NCBI RefSeq assembly: GCF_001735805.1
Contig: NZ_CP017248.1
Span: 6,510,001 to 6,574,000 of the forward strand
Source: Streptomyces fodineus
GTDB taxonomy: Bacteria > Actinomycetota > Actinomycetes > Streptomycetales > Streptomycetaceae
Length of the DNA stretch: 64,000 bases
Direction of reading: 5' to 3'
Part shown: in pieces, positions 43,398-51,811 of the stretch
Layout: each line of letters opens with the position of its first letter
Numbering within the stretch: position 1 is the stretch's first letter
Notes under the pieces: generated by a model
Seen by the model: the letters and a program-made list of their open reading frames with translations, nothing else
Database searches by the model: none
What the model was told of the DNA's origin: nothing
Position numbers and translations under genes: made by a program

Positions 43398-43502
43398 GGC
43401 TCACCCGTTCGGTCATGCGTCCGGATCCGGGCCGGCGGCCGAAACATGTCTCACCAGTCAGACGAATTTCCATACCGTCTGCCCAAATTGACCCCCCAGG
43501 TC

Positions 43503-43517
43503 TACTCTGGACCCGTG
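43503..43517 (+). promoter_or_regulatory. TAnnnT box deciding the start of the 43515 gene
   Basis: TACTCT at 43503-43508, then GGACCC, then GTG at 43515. The same TACTCT-N6-start arrangement occurs before the related gene at 44177, which argues for the GTG start rather than the upstream ATG at 43446. Confidence 0.55.
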
Positions 43518-44087
43518 CCGGAGGACGTGGGGGGCACGCCGTTCCCTGACGGCTGGGAGCCCGACGACGACCACGACCGCGGGGTGTCGGACGAAGAGTT
43601 CGCCTCCGTGGTCTTTGACGAGGCCTTCGTACAGGCGGCCACGGTCCATGAGCCGACCGCTGTCGAACGCCTCCTGGCCGCCGCACAGGCCAGAGCCGAG
43701 GCCTCCGAGGCGGAGGCCCGCCGCGCCCACGCCCGAGGCGAGCGCTACGACGACAAGTACGCCCCCGAGGGAACCGATCTCAGCCAAGATCGGGACGACG
43801 ACGAGCTGGAGGACACCTACGTCCTCGGCGACCGTCACCACCTCTTCGGCGCCCACGGCAGACAGGTCCGCTGGCACCGGCCCGTGGCCTGGGTGCTCGC
43901 CGTCGTGATGGGTATCGGCATGGTCGCCCTGGCCTTCGCCGCCGTCTACCGGGGCGGCTCGTCCGGCACCCGCGACGGGGTGCCCACACACGCCCCGACC
44001 GGCCTGGAACAGGGCAGCGCCGCCGCGCCCTCCGCCTCCGCCGAGTTCTCCCAGCCGGCGGCCTCGGCCACACCGCGCTCCCCCTGA
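43515..44087 (+). CDS. Single-pass membrane protein, related to the next gene
   Basis: 190 residues from GTG 43515. The first 120 residues are cytoplasmic, acidic and include EEFASVVFDEAFVQAATVHE, a motif repeated in the next gene. A coiled-coil-like stretch (LLAAAQARAEASEAEARRAH) follows. The single membrane helix is WVLAVVMGIGMVALAFAAVY (about residue 135), with a short Ser/Ala-rich outside tail. In Streptomyces such genes lie between proA and nadD. Function unknown. No RBS; the promoter architecture suggests a leaderless mRNA. Confidence 0.78.
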   Translation: MPEDVGGTPFPDGWEPDDDHDRGVSDEEFASVVFDEAFVQAATVHEPTAVERLLAAAQARAEASEAEARRAHARGERYDDKYAPEGTDLSQDRDDDELEDTYVLGDRHHLFGAHGRQVRWHRPVAWVLAVVMGIGMVALAFAAVYRGGSSGTRDGVPTHAPTGLEQGSAAAPSASAEFSQPAASATPRSP

Positions 44088-44164
44088 ACGCCCGCGTCCG
44101 CTCTTGGTGAGCACCTGTCAGAAGTTGTCGTGTAGCAGGGCGTTTACCTGGGGCCCACGAGACC

Positions 44165-44179
44165 TACTCTGAAAGTATG
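44165..44179 (+). promoter_or_regulatory. TAnnnT box of a probable leaderless transcript
   Basis: TACTCT at 44165-44170 with GTTTAC at 44142-44147 as a possible -35 (17-bp spacer); the ATG at 44177 is 6 nt after the -10. Confidence 0.5.
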
Positions 44180-45247
44180 GGCGGGCCTGGAGACCCACCG
44201 GAGGGCACCGCCGAGGGCGGCCCCGGAGGTGGCGAGGACGAGTACCGATCCGTCGTCTTCGACGAGTCGTTCGTCCGCGCTGCCCGTCTGCAGGAGTACT
44301 CCGCCGAGGAGCGGATGACCGACCACGCGCCCGCCGTACGCCGCCGCCCGCCCCTGCACCGCGGACTCACCCGGCAGGCCCTCTTCCTCGTCCTGCTGAT
44401 CGCCGTCGCCTTCGGCACCGCGATCTACATGGGCGTCCGCCACCCCTACAGCTCCCCGGAGGCCCGGCGCCCCGTCGAGCCCCTGCGGATGACGGTGGTC
44501 CCGCTCGCCCCGACGGCCAAGGTGCCCGGCGCCGCCGACGCCGAGACGCTGTACGCGCACAGCCCCGCAGCCCAGTACGAGGTCGGCGCCGAGGGCATAC
44601 CCCTGCCGGCCTCCCGCAGCACCGCCCACTTCTCCGACAGCCAGGTGGTGACCGCGCTCACCACCGCCAAGGACTACATCGTCCGCTCCTCGCTCTACCC
44701 CGAGGTGCTCACCGGCCGCCAGGTGCACCCCGCCCGGTCGCTCCTCGACGCCGACCAGCTCGACCAGTTCGACCAGAGCTTCAACCACCCGGCCGCGGAC
44801 GCCCGGCACGCCGCCACCGGCTGGCTGGTCCGCCTCGACCCCTCCCGCGCCCGGCTCGCCGACGACCGGATCCGCGTCAAGGGCGATCTGCAGGCCACCG
44901 AGGCCGACTCCGGCACACTGGAGGTCACCGCCGACCACATCTTCGTCTACGCCCTGCGTCCCACCGGCGCCGCGGCGAACGCGCCGGTGTCCCTGTTCAC
45001 CGTCCGCCGCGAGCTGACCTTCCGCTTCACCCGCGACGATCTGCGCACCCACCAGGTCCAGCTGGTCACGTCCTACGTCCAGGCGGGCCCGCTCGCCTGC
45101 GCCGAGGACTCCACGGCCTACCTCCGCCCCCTCCTGGCCGGCCAGACGGCCCCCACCGGCGGCCCCGCGGGCACCGACCCCTACGCGACGGACAGCCCTA
45201 CGGCCCTGTGCGGGACGCTGGCCGCCGGGGCTGAGCCGACGGCGTGA
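44177..45247 (+). CDS. Membrane-anchored protein with a large external domain
   Basis: 356 residues. The short cytoplasmic N-terminus contains EDEYRSVVFDESFVRAARLQ, the same SVVFDE(A/S)FV(Q/R)AA motif as the preceding gene. One membrane helix (ALFLVLLIAVAFGTAIYMGV, about 68-88) follows. The external domain has a helical part (VVTALTTAKDYIVRSSLYPE, VLTGRQVHPARSLLDADQLD) and a beta part (LEVTADHIFVYALRP, RRELTFRFTRDDL). Paralogous in layout to its neighbour but with a much longer outside portion. Conserved in the genus; possibly an envelope-assembly factor, but that is only inference. Confidence 0.82.
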   Translation: MGGPGDPPEGTAEGGPGGGEDEYRSVVFDESFVRAARLQEYSAEERMTDHAPAVRRRPPLHRGLTRQALFLVLLIAVAFGTAIYMGVRHPYSSPEARRPVEPLRMTVVPLAPTAKVPGAADAETLYAHSPAAQYEVGAEGIPLPASRSTAHFSDSQVVTALTTAKDYIVRSSLYPEVLTGRQVHPARSLLDADQLDQFDQSFNHPAADARHAATGWLVRLDPSRARLADDRIRVKGDLQATEADSGTLEVTADHIFVYALRPTGAAANAPVSLFTVRRELTFRFTRDDLRTHQVQLVTSYVQAGPLACAEDSTAYLRPLLAGQTAPTGGPAGTDPYATDSPTALCGTLAAGAEPTA

Positions 45248-45265
45248 GCGGGTGGCGCTTTCGGC

Positions 45266-45288
45266 GCCGGCCGGGGTGAGAGGCCGGC
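45266..45288. terminator. Probable bidirectional terminator
   Basis: GCCGGCC (45266-45272) pairs with GGCCGGC (45282-45288) around GGGGTGAGA, between two convergent genes. The stem is short, so confidence is moderate. Confidence 0.45.
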
Positions 45289-45321
45289 ACCGCCCGTCCG
45301 CTCCGCGCCACGGTGTCCGCT

Positions 45322-46404
45322 CTATTCCGCGGTGTCCGCCGGGCCCTCCTTCGGCGCGGGCGGGCTGCGGAAGCCGTCGAAGCCGCGGCGGACCCGGCCG
45401 CCGAGGTCGCCCGCGCCGCCCGCGAGGTCCGTGACCAGCTTCATCAGCGGGTCCTTGGAGCTCTTCACATCGCTCGCGTAGCTCGCGGCCGACTCCCGGA
45501 AGCTGTCGCTGACCGAGGTGTCCTTGTCCTCGTCGCGCCGCGGATAGTGGCCGTCCATGATCCGCTGGAAGTCCCGGGACTCGCCCCACTTCTTCAGCTC
45601 GGCCGCACGGATCGTGGCGAACGGGTGCGAGCGGGGCAGTACGTTCAGGATCTTCAGCACCGAGTCGCGCAGGTCACCCCCGGACTCGTACTCCTCGGCC
45701 TGCTCCAGGAACGCGTCCACGTTCATCTCGTGCAGATGGTTACCGCCCGCGATCTTCATCAGGCCGCGCATGGAGGCCCGGAGGTCCTGCCCGACCAGCA
45801 GCCCCGCCCGGTCCGCGGACAGCTCCGACTTGCGGAACCACTCCCTGAGCGCCGTGATGATCGCCATGATCGCGAAGTTGCCCAGCGGGATCCAGGCGAC
45901 CTTCAGCGCGAGGTTGGTCAGGAACAGCAGGATCGTGCGGTACACCGAATGGCCGGACAGCGCGTGCCCCACCTCGTGTCCGACGACCGCGCGCATCTCC
46001 TCCTCGTCGAGGAGCTCCACGAGACCCGTCGTGACGACGATGATCGGCTCGTCCAGGCCGATGCACATCGCGTTCGGCTGCGGGTCCTGGTTGACGTACA
46101 TCGGCGGGACCTTCTCCAGGTCCAGGATGTAACAGGCGTCCAGCAGCATGTCGTGCAGATGCTGGAACTGCCGCTCGGAGACGCGCACCGAGTCGGACAG
46201 GAACAGCAGCCTCAGGCTCCGCTCGGGCAGCAGCCCGCTCAGCGCCTTGAAGACCGTGTCGAACCCGCTCAGCTTGCGCAGCGCGACCAGGGCCGAGCGG
46301 TCGGCGGGATGCTCGTAGGCACGCGAGGAGATCCCCGGGAAGCGCCTGCGCTGCCTGCTCGGCACGCGCTCGTGCCCGGTCTCCTGCTGGCCGTCGTCGG
46401 ACAT
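45322..46404 (-). CDS. M48 family metallopeptidase (HtpX-like)
   Basis: 360 residues from the ATG at 46404. Zinc motif HEVGH (His143, Glu144, His147 in VVGHEVGHALSGH); third ligand Glu in RKSELSADRAGLL. A hydrophobic segment after the active site (TILLFLTNLALKVAWIPLGN) suggests membrane association. YVNQDPQPNAMCIGLDEPII is the M48 pre-motif strand. The C-terminal 80 residues are Gly/Asp-rich (LAGGAGDLGGRVRRGFD). Known role of the family: membrane protein quality control; the substrate here is unknown. Convergent with the preceding membrane protein gene. Confidence 0.88.
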   Translation of the reverse strand: MSDDGQQETGHERVPSRQRRRFPGISSRAYEHPADRSALVALRKLSGFDTVFKALSGLLPERSLRLLFLSDSVRVSERQFQHLHDMLLDACYILDLEKVPPMYVNQDPQPNAMCIGLDEPIIVVTTGLVELLDEEEMRAVVGHEVGHALSGHSVYRTILLFLTNLALKVAWIPLGNFAIMAIITALREWFRKSELSADRAGLLVGQDLRASMRGLMKIAGGNHLHEMNVDAFLEQAEEYESGGDLRDSVLKILNVLPRSHPFATIRAAELKKWGESRDFQRIMDGHYPRRDEDKDTSVSDSFRESAASYASDVKSSKDPLMKLVTDLAGGAGDLGGRVRRGFDGFRSPPAPKEGPADTAE

Positions 46405-46505
46405 GTCTTCCCCCAAGTGCGTGTGAGTGCCCACTGTGCCCCCGAGGCGGAGCCCAGCCTAGGCGGAGATACCGTGGACGGGCAGTACAGCCGAAGGAGT
46501 CCACC

Positions 46506-46670
46506 ATGGAGCACCACCCCGCAGCCGCCTGGCTGACCGAGGCCGCCACGAGCGCCGTCCAGCAGCACGGGTCGGGCAATCTGCTCCGTATCGTCCTGGT
46601 CGTGATGATCCTGGGCTGTGCACTGACCGCCTGGTTCCTGCTGCGCGGTTACAAACGGAAAGACGACTGA
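46506..46670 (+). CDS. Very small membrane protein (54 residues)
   Basis: ATG at 46506 with AAGGAG a few bases upstream. One hydrophobic helix, LLRIVLVVMILGCALTAWFL, follows a polar N-terminus; the C-terminus is basic (RGYKRKDD), so the C-terminus is probably inside. Coding-like third-position GC. No known family; tiny single-pass proteins of this type recur next to nadD in streptomycetes. Confidence 0.65.
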   Translation: MEHHPAAAWLTEAATSAVQQHGSGNLLRIVLVVMILGCALTAWFLLRGYKRKDD

Positions 46671-46791
46671 CGGTTCGCGAAAGTTCCGGTGGTCGTCCCC
46701 AACGGCGGAGTCGGCGTGATCGCCGCGGAGCCGCCCGCTTACGATGAGCCGACATCTTTATCCCGCCCACACGCGATAGGTCCTGCCGAAG

Positions 46792-46947
46792 ATGAGCCTT
46801 CACAGCGCCGCAGCCCCGTTGGTCACCCTCGCCGAAGCCGAGGGCGGTCACCACAACAGCCTCAACCCGGCCGTCACCGGCGGCAGCGCCCTCATCATCC
46901 TGCTGCTCCTGCTGTGGATCACCACCCGCTTCAACCGCGACCGCTGA
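46792..46947 (+). CDS. Very small membrane protein (51 residues)
   Basis: ATG at 46792, N-terminus [20 protein letters not shown], then a single helix [18 protein letters not shown] and a basic end (NRDR). Upstream CCGAAG is a weak RBS. Same organisation as the 54-residue protein 120 bp upstream. It sits immediately before nadD. Function unknown. Confidence 0.6.
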   Translation: MSLHSAAAPLVTLAEAEGGHHNSLNPAVTGGSALIILLLLLWITTRFNRDR

Positions 46948-47003
46948 GCGGGAGCCCCGTCCCCGGCCGGACGCCAGAAGCCGGGCCGGTAGGGTCTGCA
47001 CGC

Positions 47004-47690
47004 ATGGGAGAGCAGGACATGCCTACCGGTCCGGCGTACGAGGCCGCCGACGACACGGTCGAGCACCCGCAGTACCGGCCGTTCGGTGGCCCCGCCCACA
47101 CGGGCAAGCGTCGCCTCGGTGTCATGGGTGGAACCTTCGACCCGATCCACCACGGCCACCTGGTGGCGGCCAGCGAGGTCGCCGCGCAGTTCCAGCTGGA
47201 CGAGGTGGTGTTCGTGCCCACCGGCCAGCCGTGGCAGAAGTCCCACCGCAAGGTCTCCCCGGCCGAGGACCGCTATCTGATGACGGTCATCGCGACCGCG
47301 GAGAACCCGCAGTTCTCCGTCAGCCGCATCGACATCGACCGCGGCGGCCCCACCTACACCGTGGACACCCTGCGCGACCTGCGTGCCCTCAACCCCGACA
47401 CCGACCTGTTCTTCATTACCGGCGCCGATGCCCTCGCCCAACTGCTGACCTGGCGGGACAGCGAGGAACTGTTCTCCCTCGCCCACTTCATCGGCGTCAC
47501 CCGGCCCGGTCACCATCTGACCAACCCGGGCCTTCCGGAAGGCGGCGTCTCGCTCGTCGAGGTCCCGGCGCTCGCCATCTCCTCCACCGACTGCCGTGCG
47601 AGAGTCGCCAAGGGAGATCCCATCTGGTACATGGTGCCGGACGGAGTCGTGCGCTACATCGACAAGCGCGAGCTGTACCGCGGCGAGTGA
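47004..47690 (+). CDS. nadD: Nicotinate-nucleotide adenylyltransferase
   Basis: 228 residues from the ATG at 47004; an alternative ATG at 47019 has a better RBS-like AGCAGGA. A 38-residue extension precedes the conserved [18 protein letters not shown] (HxGH nucleotidyl-transferase motif). [20 protein letters not shown] binds the nicotinate moiety, and [10 protein letters not shown] is the C-terminal ISSTxxR motif. Adenylates NaMN to NaAD for NAD synthesis. A TAGGGT box 8 nt before 47004 suggests a short or absent leader. Followed by the LCP-type gene 16 bp downstream. Confidence 0.96.
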   Translation: MGEQDMPTGPAYEAADDTVEHPQYRPFGGPAHTGKRRLGVMGGTFDPIHHGHLVAASEVAAQFQLDEVVFVPTGQPWQKSHRKVSPAEDRYLMTVIATAENPQFSVSRIDIDRGGPTYTVDTLRDLRALNPDTDLFFITGADALAQLLTWRDSEELFSLAHFIGVTRPGHHLTNPGLPEGGVSLVEVPALAISSTDCRARVAKGDPIWYMVPDGVVRYIDKRELYRGE

Positions 47691-47706
47691 GCCGAGAGGG
47701 GCACTG

Positions 47707-49413
47707 GTGAACGACCGATACGACGCGGGTGACGCCGGCTACGGCGCCGGCCCGTACGAACTCGTCGGGTACGACGAGTACGGCCAGCCCATGTACCGCC
47801 AGGTCCCGGCGCAGCAGGCGACCTACGACCCGTACACCCAGCAGCAGGGCTACGGCTACGACCCGTACGCCACCGGTCAGCAGCCACCGGTGCCCTCCTA
47901 CGACACCGGCCGGCAGCCGGGCGCGTACGACCCCTACGGCTCCCAGGCCCCGTACGACCCCTACGGCACCGGCACCCAGCACCCCTCCGGATACGACCCC
48001 TACGGGCAGGCCGCGAGCAGCGGGCAGCAGCCCCGGGTCACCGAGCAGACCGCCTCCATCCCGCAGCAGGCCGGCCCACCGGAGGTCCCGCACGCCCCGG
48101 CGCACCCCGCGGAGACGCGCGACGACGACGAACGGGACTACCACACCGAGCAGTTCGCGTTCGTCGAGGATCCGGACGGCGACTCCGAGGACGTCATCGA
48201 CTGGCTGAAGTTCACCGAGAACCGCACCGAGCGCCGCGAGGAGGCCCGCCGCCGCGCCCGCAGCCGGGTTATCGCCCTCTTCGTCGTCCTCGTCCTCGTC
48301 GCCGTCGGCGGTGTCGGCTATCTCTGGTACGCCGGAAAGCTGCCCGGCCTCGCCTCCTCCGGCTCCAAGACCGGCACCACCACGGCGGTCGGCGCCCAGA
48401 AGCGCGACGTGATCGTCGTCCACCTGCACAACACCGCCAAGGGCGGCACCTCCACGGCGCTGCTGGTCGACAACACCACCACCAAGCAGGGCAGCACCGT
48501 GCTGCTGCCCAACTCCCTCGCCCTCAGCAGCGACGACGGCTCCACCACGACCCTCGCCAAGTCGGTGGACGACGACGGCAGCTCCGGCACCCGCGACCAG
48601 CTCGGCACCGTCCTCGGCACCAACATCCAGGGCACCTGGCGCCTCGACACCCCCTATCTGCAGAACCTCGTCGACCTGGTCGGCAACATCGAACTCGACA
48701 CCAACACCGACGTGCCCGACCCGGACGCCAAGAAGAAGGGCACCGAGCCGCTCGTCCACAAGGGCAGCGCCCAGACCCTCAGCGGCAAGATGGCCGTCGC
48801 CTACGCCACCTACCGCGCCTCCGGCGAGCCCCAGAACGCCCAGCTGGAGCGGTTCGGCCAGGTCATGCAGGGCGTGCTGCGCAAGCTGTCCTCCGACCCG
48901 GCGGCGGCCACGGTCACCGTGCAGACCCTCGCGCAGATCCTCGACCCGCCGCTCACGGACAAGGACCTCGGCGCCTTCCTCGCCAAGCTCGCCGACCTCG
49001 CCAAGAGCGGCGACTACAAGACCGCCCTGCTGCCCGTGCAGCCCGACGGCACCCTGAGCGCGAAGACCAGCGACAGCGTGGTGAAGGACATCCTCGGCGG
49101 CACCGCCAAGAGCCCCGACGCCGGCTCCGCGGTCCGGGTCTCCGTGCAGAACGCCACCGGCGTGAAGGACGACACCGAGAAGGCCCGCGTGGTGCTGCTC
49201 AACGGCGGCTTCACCTTCCTGGAGGGCGGCACCGCCTCCGGCACCCAGGCCGCCTCGAAGGTGGTCTACTCGGACGCCTCCCACAAGTCGGACGCCACCG
49301 AGGTCGCCAAGACCCTCGGCCTGCCCGCCGGCTCCGTGGCCAAGGGAACGGTCTCCTCGGGAGCCGACGTCTCGGTCGTCCTCGGCCAGGACTACAAGGC
49401 CGCCGGCTCATAG
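47707..49413 (+). CDS. LytR/CpsA/Psr-like membrane protein with LytR C-terminal domain
   Basis: 568 residues, GTG start with GAGAGGGG upstream. The N-terminal 130 residues are a Tyr/Gly/Pro-rich cytoplasmic tail with YDPY(G) repeats. One membrane helix (ALFVVLVLVAVGGVGYLWYA, about 188-207). The external part has an LCP-like domain (DVIVVHLHNTAKGGTSTALL, RDQLGTVLGTNIQGTWRLD, GKMAVAYATYRASGEPQNAQ), divergent with few of the usual catalytic Arg. A LytR_C domain follows (VRVSVQNATGVKDDTEKARV, AKTLGLPAGSVAKGT). LCP proteins ligate glycopolymers to peptidoglycan; whether this divergent one is active is uncertain. Between nadD and rsfS, as in other Streptomyces. Confidence 0.85.
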   Translation: MNDRYDAGDAGYGAGPYELVGYDEYGQPMYRQVPAQQATYDPYTQQQGYGYDPYATGQQPPVPSYDTGRQPGAYDPYGSQAPYDPYGTGTQHPSGYDPYGQAASSGQQPRVTEQTASIPQQAGPPEVPHAPAHPAETRDDDERDYHTEQFAFVEDPDGDSEDVIDWLKFTENRTERREEARRRARSRVIALFVVLVLVAVGGVGYLWYAGKLPGLASSGSKTGTTTAVGAQKRDVIVVHLHNTAKGGTSTALLVDNTTTKQGSTVLLPNSLALSSDDGSTTTLAKSVDDDGSSGTRDQLGTVLGTNIQGTWRLDTPYLQNLVDLVGNIELDTNTDVPDPDAKKKGTEPLVHKGSAQTLSGKMAVAYATYRASGEPQNAQLERFGQVMQGVLRKLSSDPAAATVTVQTLAQILDPPLTDKDLGAFLAKLADLAKSGDYKTALLPVQPDGTLSAKTSDSVVKDILGGTAKSPDAGSAVRVSVQNATGVKDDTEKARVVLLNGGFTFLEGGTASGTQAASKVVYSDASHKSDATEVAKTLGLPAGSVAKGTVSSGADVSVVLGQDYKAAGS

Positions 49414-49424
49414 CCCGGTCCCGG

Positions 49425-49458
49425 GCACCCCACGTGCCGCCGTAATCACGTGGGGTGC
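49425..49458. terminator. Hairpin terminator after the LCP-type gene
   Basis: GCACCCCACGTG (49425-49436) and CACGTGGGGTGC (49447-49458) form a perfect 12-bp stem with a 10-nt loop. Confidence 0.85.
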
Positions 49459-49514
49459 GCCGGACGGTCCGTGAGACCCTTGAGGTCCAGTGACCGCCGA
49501 CCGAAAGCTACGTA

Positions 49515-49958
49515 GTGACCGCCACCGACCGTTCTCTTGACCTCATCACCACCGCCGCCCAGGCGGCGGCCGACAAGCTCGCCCACGACGTCATCGCCTA
49601 CGACGTCAGCGACGTGCTGTCGATCACGGACGCCTTTCTGCTGGCCTCCGCGCCGAACGACCGCCAGGTCAGGGCCATCGTCGACGAGATCGAGGAGCGC
49701 CTGCTGAAGGAACTCGGCGCCAAGCCGGTGCGCCGCGAGGGCGACCGCGAGTCCCGCTGGATCCTGCTCGACTACGTCGACATCGTCGTGCACGTCCAGC
49801 ACAGCGAGGAGCGGGTCTTCTACGCCCTGGAGCGGCTGTGGAAGGACTGCCCCGAGCTGGAGCTGCCCGCCGACGCCAAGGCCACCCGCGGCAAGGCGGA
49901 GGAGCACGCCAGGCTGCAGGCCGCCGAGGCCGAGCGGGAGCCGGGCGGGGAGTGGTGA
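49515..49958 (+). CDS. rsfS: Ribosomal silencing factor RsfS
   Basis: 147 residues, GTG start. Contains the RsfS core: ADKLAHDVIAYDVSDVLSIT, DAFLLASAPNDRQVRAIVDE, WILLDYVDIVVHVQ and RVFYALERLWKD. Known to bind L14 and block 50S-30S joining under stress. Its TGA overlaps the ATG of the next gene (TGATG), so they are translationally coupled. Preceded by a terminator, hence its own promoter. Confidence 0.96.
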   Translation: MTATDRSLDLITTAAQAAADKLAHDVIAYDVSDVLSITDAFLLASAPNDRQVRAIVDEIEERLLKELGAKPVRREGDRESRWILLDYVDIVVHVQHSEERVFYALERLWKDCPELELPADAKATRGKAEEHARLQAAEAEREPGGEW

Positions 49959-50626
49959 TGAGCGCCACCGGCGAGATCACCGACCGCAAGGGCCGCGGCC
50001 GCCGCATCATCCTGTGGCGGCACGGCCAGACCGCCTGGAACGTCGAGCGCCGCTTCCAGGGCAGCACGGACGTCGCGCTGACCGAGACCGGCGTCGGCCA
50101 GGCCCGCCGCGCGGCCCGGCTGCTGGCCTCCCTGGGGCCCGACGCGATCATCTCCTCGGACCTGCAGCGGGCTGCGAACACGGCCGCCGAGCTGGCCACC
50201 CTCACGGGCCTCGACATCACCCGCGAGGAGGGCCTGCGCGAGACCTACGCGGGCGTCTGGCAGGGGCTGACGCACGAGGACATCATCGCCCGCCACGGCG
50301 AGGAGTACGCCGCCTGGAAGCGCGGCGAGGCGGTCCGCCGCGGCGGCGGCGAACTGGAGACCGAGGTCGCCGACCGTGCCGCACCCGTCGTACTGCGGCA
50401 CGCCGAGAAGCTGCCCGTGGACGGCACTCTCGTGGTCGTCAGTCACGGCGGCACCATCCGCACCACCATCGGCCGGCTCCTCGGCCTGGAGGCCCGGTAC
50501 TGGGAGAGCCTCGGCGGCCTCTCCAACTGCTGCTGGTCCGTGCTCGGTGAGGGCGCGCGCGGCTGGCGGCTGCTGGAGCACAACGCGGGCACCCTCCCCG
50601 AGCCCGTCCTCGGCGACGACGACTGA
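49958..50626 (+). CDS. Histidine phosphatase family protein (phosphoglycerate-mutase-like)
   Basis: 222 residues. RHGQTAWN carries the phospho-acceptor His; the second catalytic His is in VVVSHGGTIRTTIG; Arg in RRFQGSTDVALTETG and Glu in REEGLRETYAGVW complete the active site. Its ATG overlaps the rsfS stop by one base. It could be a broad phosphatase or act on 3-phosphoglycerate-like or nucleotide substrates; the rsfS linkage is conserved in actinobacteria but unexplained. Confidence 0.93.
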   Translation: MSATGEITDRKGRGRRIILWRHGQTAWNVERRFQGSTDVALTETGVGQARRAARLLASLGPDAIISSDLQRAANTAAELATLTGLDITREEGLRETYAGVWQGLTHEDIIARHGEEYAAWKRGEAVRRGGGELETEVADRAAPVVLRHAEKLPVDGTLVVVSHGGTIRTTIGRLLGLEARYWESLGGLSNCCWSVLGEGARGWRLLEHNAGTLPEPVLGDDD

Positions 50627-50744
50627 GCCTGCGGGCGGCTCCCGGACCCCGGATTTCACTTTCTGGCAGGTCACAGGCTAGAGTTCTTCTTGTTCGCCCC
50701 GCCGAGCGGGAAGCGGAACACCATGCGGCTCCGCCGCGTGGCGA

Positions 50745-50817
50745 GGGGCTATAGCTCAGTTGGTAGAGCGCCTGCATGGCATGCAGGAGGTCAGGAGTTC
50801 AATTCTCCTTAGCTCCA
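50745..50817 (+). tRNA. tRNA-Ala (anticodon GGC), copy 1
   Basis: 73 nt, GGGGCTATAGCTCAGTTGGT start; acceptor GGGGCTA pairs with TAGCTCC; anticodon stem CCTGC/GCAGG with loop ATGGCAT gives anticodon GGC; T arm GTTCAAT; discriminator A. CCA is not encoded beyond the final TCCA. Identical to 51812-51884. Confidence 0.97.
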
Positions 50818-50861
50818 CTGATCGACACTCTGTTGAGTTGTCAAAGATCGGTGACGAAGAT

Positions 50862-50888
50862 CCCGTCCCCTCAGGGGGCGGGTTTTTT
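50862..50888 (+). terminator. Rho-independent terminator after tRNA-Ala
   Basis: CCCGTCCCC (50862-50870), loop TCA, GGGGGCGGG then a run of six T (50883-50888). One of the few canonical U-tract terminators in the window. Confidence 0.92.
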
Positions 50889-51215
50889 CGTCATGCAGGC
50901 CGCCCGTCACAGACAGTGAAGCACCCGGCACTGACAACCGCCGTCGGCTGCTGCCGCTGAGCGACGCTCCCCGGCTCGGTCAGCTGATCGGCGGCGCGTC
51001 TTTCGGCACACTGTTCCTGGCCGGCTTGAGTCACCCGGGGCACTGCGCTCGTATACCTCTGCGGAGGCGTTCCCGGTGCGTCTCGGCGCCGGTCGGAACG
51101 GTCGCGGCGGGGAGCCGTGTCCGGACTGGTACTGAGGCGTCGCTGACCGTATTGCTCCGGCCGTGGCAGAATCAAACGGCCGGAAGGGGGCGCGGCCCGA
51201 CGGGAGGGAGTAGCG
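50889..51215. other. Intergenic region before the zinc-ribbon pair
   Basis: 327 bp without supported gene. GGGAGGGAG at 51202-51210 is the RBS of the next ORF. Confidence 0.4.
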
Positions 51216-51389
51216 ATGCCTGCGAGCATCCTTGGGGAGGTCGGCCACCTCCTCGGTGCGGCGTTGATACGGGACACGACCACCCGCCTGAGCTGCCCTT
51301 CCTGCGGTTCCGCGCATGTCGCCCAAGTCCTCGGCGACAACGGCGGAATCTCCTACGTGTGCACGGCCTGCGGCCACAGCTGGAGCTGA
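51216..51389 (+). CDS. Small zinc-ribbon-like protein (57 residues)
   Basis: ATG at 51216 with GGGAGGGAG upstream. CPSC (about residues 27-30) and CTAC (about 49-52) form a zinc-ribbon CxxC-x18-CxxC; the N-terminal helix is MPASILGEVGHLLGAALIRD. The end is CGHSWS. The next gene starts 4 bp after the stop. Small Zn ribbons are often nucleic-acid or partner-binding; function unknown. Confidence 0.7.
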   Translation: MPASILGEVGHLLGAALIRDTTTRLSCPSCGSAHVAQVLGDNGGISYVCTACGHSWS

Positions 51390-51392
51390 TCG

Positions 51393-51626
51393 ATGGGTGC
51401 ACACAGGCGAAAGTGCGACTGGTGTGGGAGCGGTACTCCGATCGTCCGCGACATGGAGCCGATCAATCCCGACTACCAGTACTGGTGCGAGGAATGCGCG
51501 CGGGCGCTGATCATAAAAGGCGACCCGATCGAGACGTACCGGGAATTGGAGGGGGAGCCGATCTACGGCCGCCTTCTCGAAGAGCACTGCACACTCAAGC
51601 GGTTCTACTCCTTCGTGACGGCCTGA
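51393..51626 (+). CDS. Small Cys-rich protein (77 residues)
   Basis: ATG at 51393, 4 bp after the preceding stop. CDWCG near the start and CEECAR (about 32-37) give a CxxC-x20-CxxC zinc site; then IIKGDPIETYRELEGEPIYG and a helical end (LEEHCTLKRFYSFVTA). Likely cotranscribed with the Zn ribbon protein. Both lie between two identical tRNA-Ala genes. Family unknown. Confidence 0.75.
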   Translation: MGAHRRKCDWCGSGTPIVRDMEPINPDYQYWCEECARALIIKGDPIETYRELEGEPIYGRLLEEHCTLKRFYSFVTA

Positions 51627-51811
51627 GCCCGCCCGCCACCGACGCCGGGCCCCAGCGCCTGCGTGGAGGGCCGGAGGCGTCAAGACCAGGGCTCCGGAAA
51701 AATCCGGACATTGGTGTCGTATCGGGCGAACCTGAAACCGATTTGGCGCTGCGTCCCCGGGCCTGTAATGTTTACGTCGTCGCCGGGGGAACCGGGCGAA
51801 ACGAAAAACAA

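Noticed and set aside
43488-43493. TTGACC as a -35 box for the 43515 gene
   Set aside because: Only 9 bp from the TACTCT box, too short for a sigma-70-type promoter.
43446-43514. Upstream ATG start for the 43515 membrane protein
   Set aside because: No RBS, and the conserved TACTCT-N6-start arrangement shared with the next gene places the start at 43515.
42077-43549. A 490-codon plus-strand frame overlapping proA
   Set aside because: Frame-shifted shadow of proA with very high Arg/Pro content.
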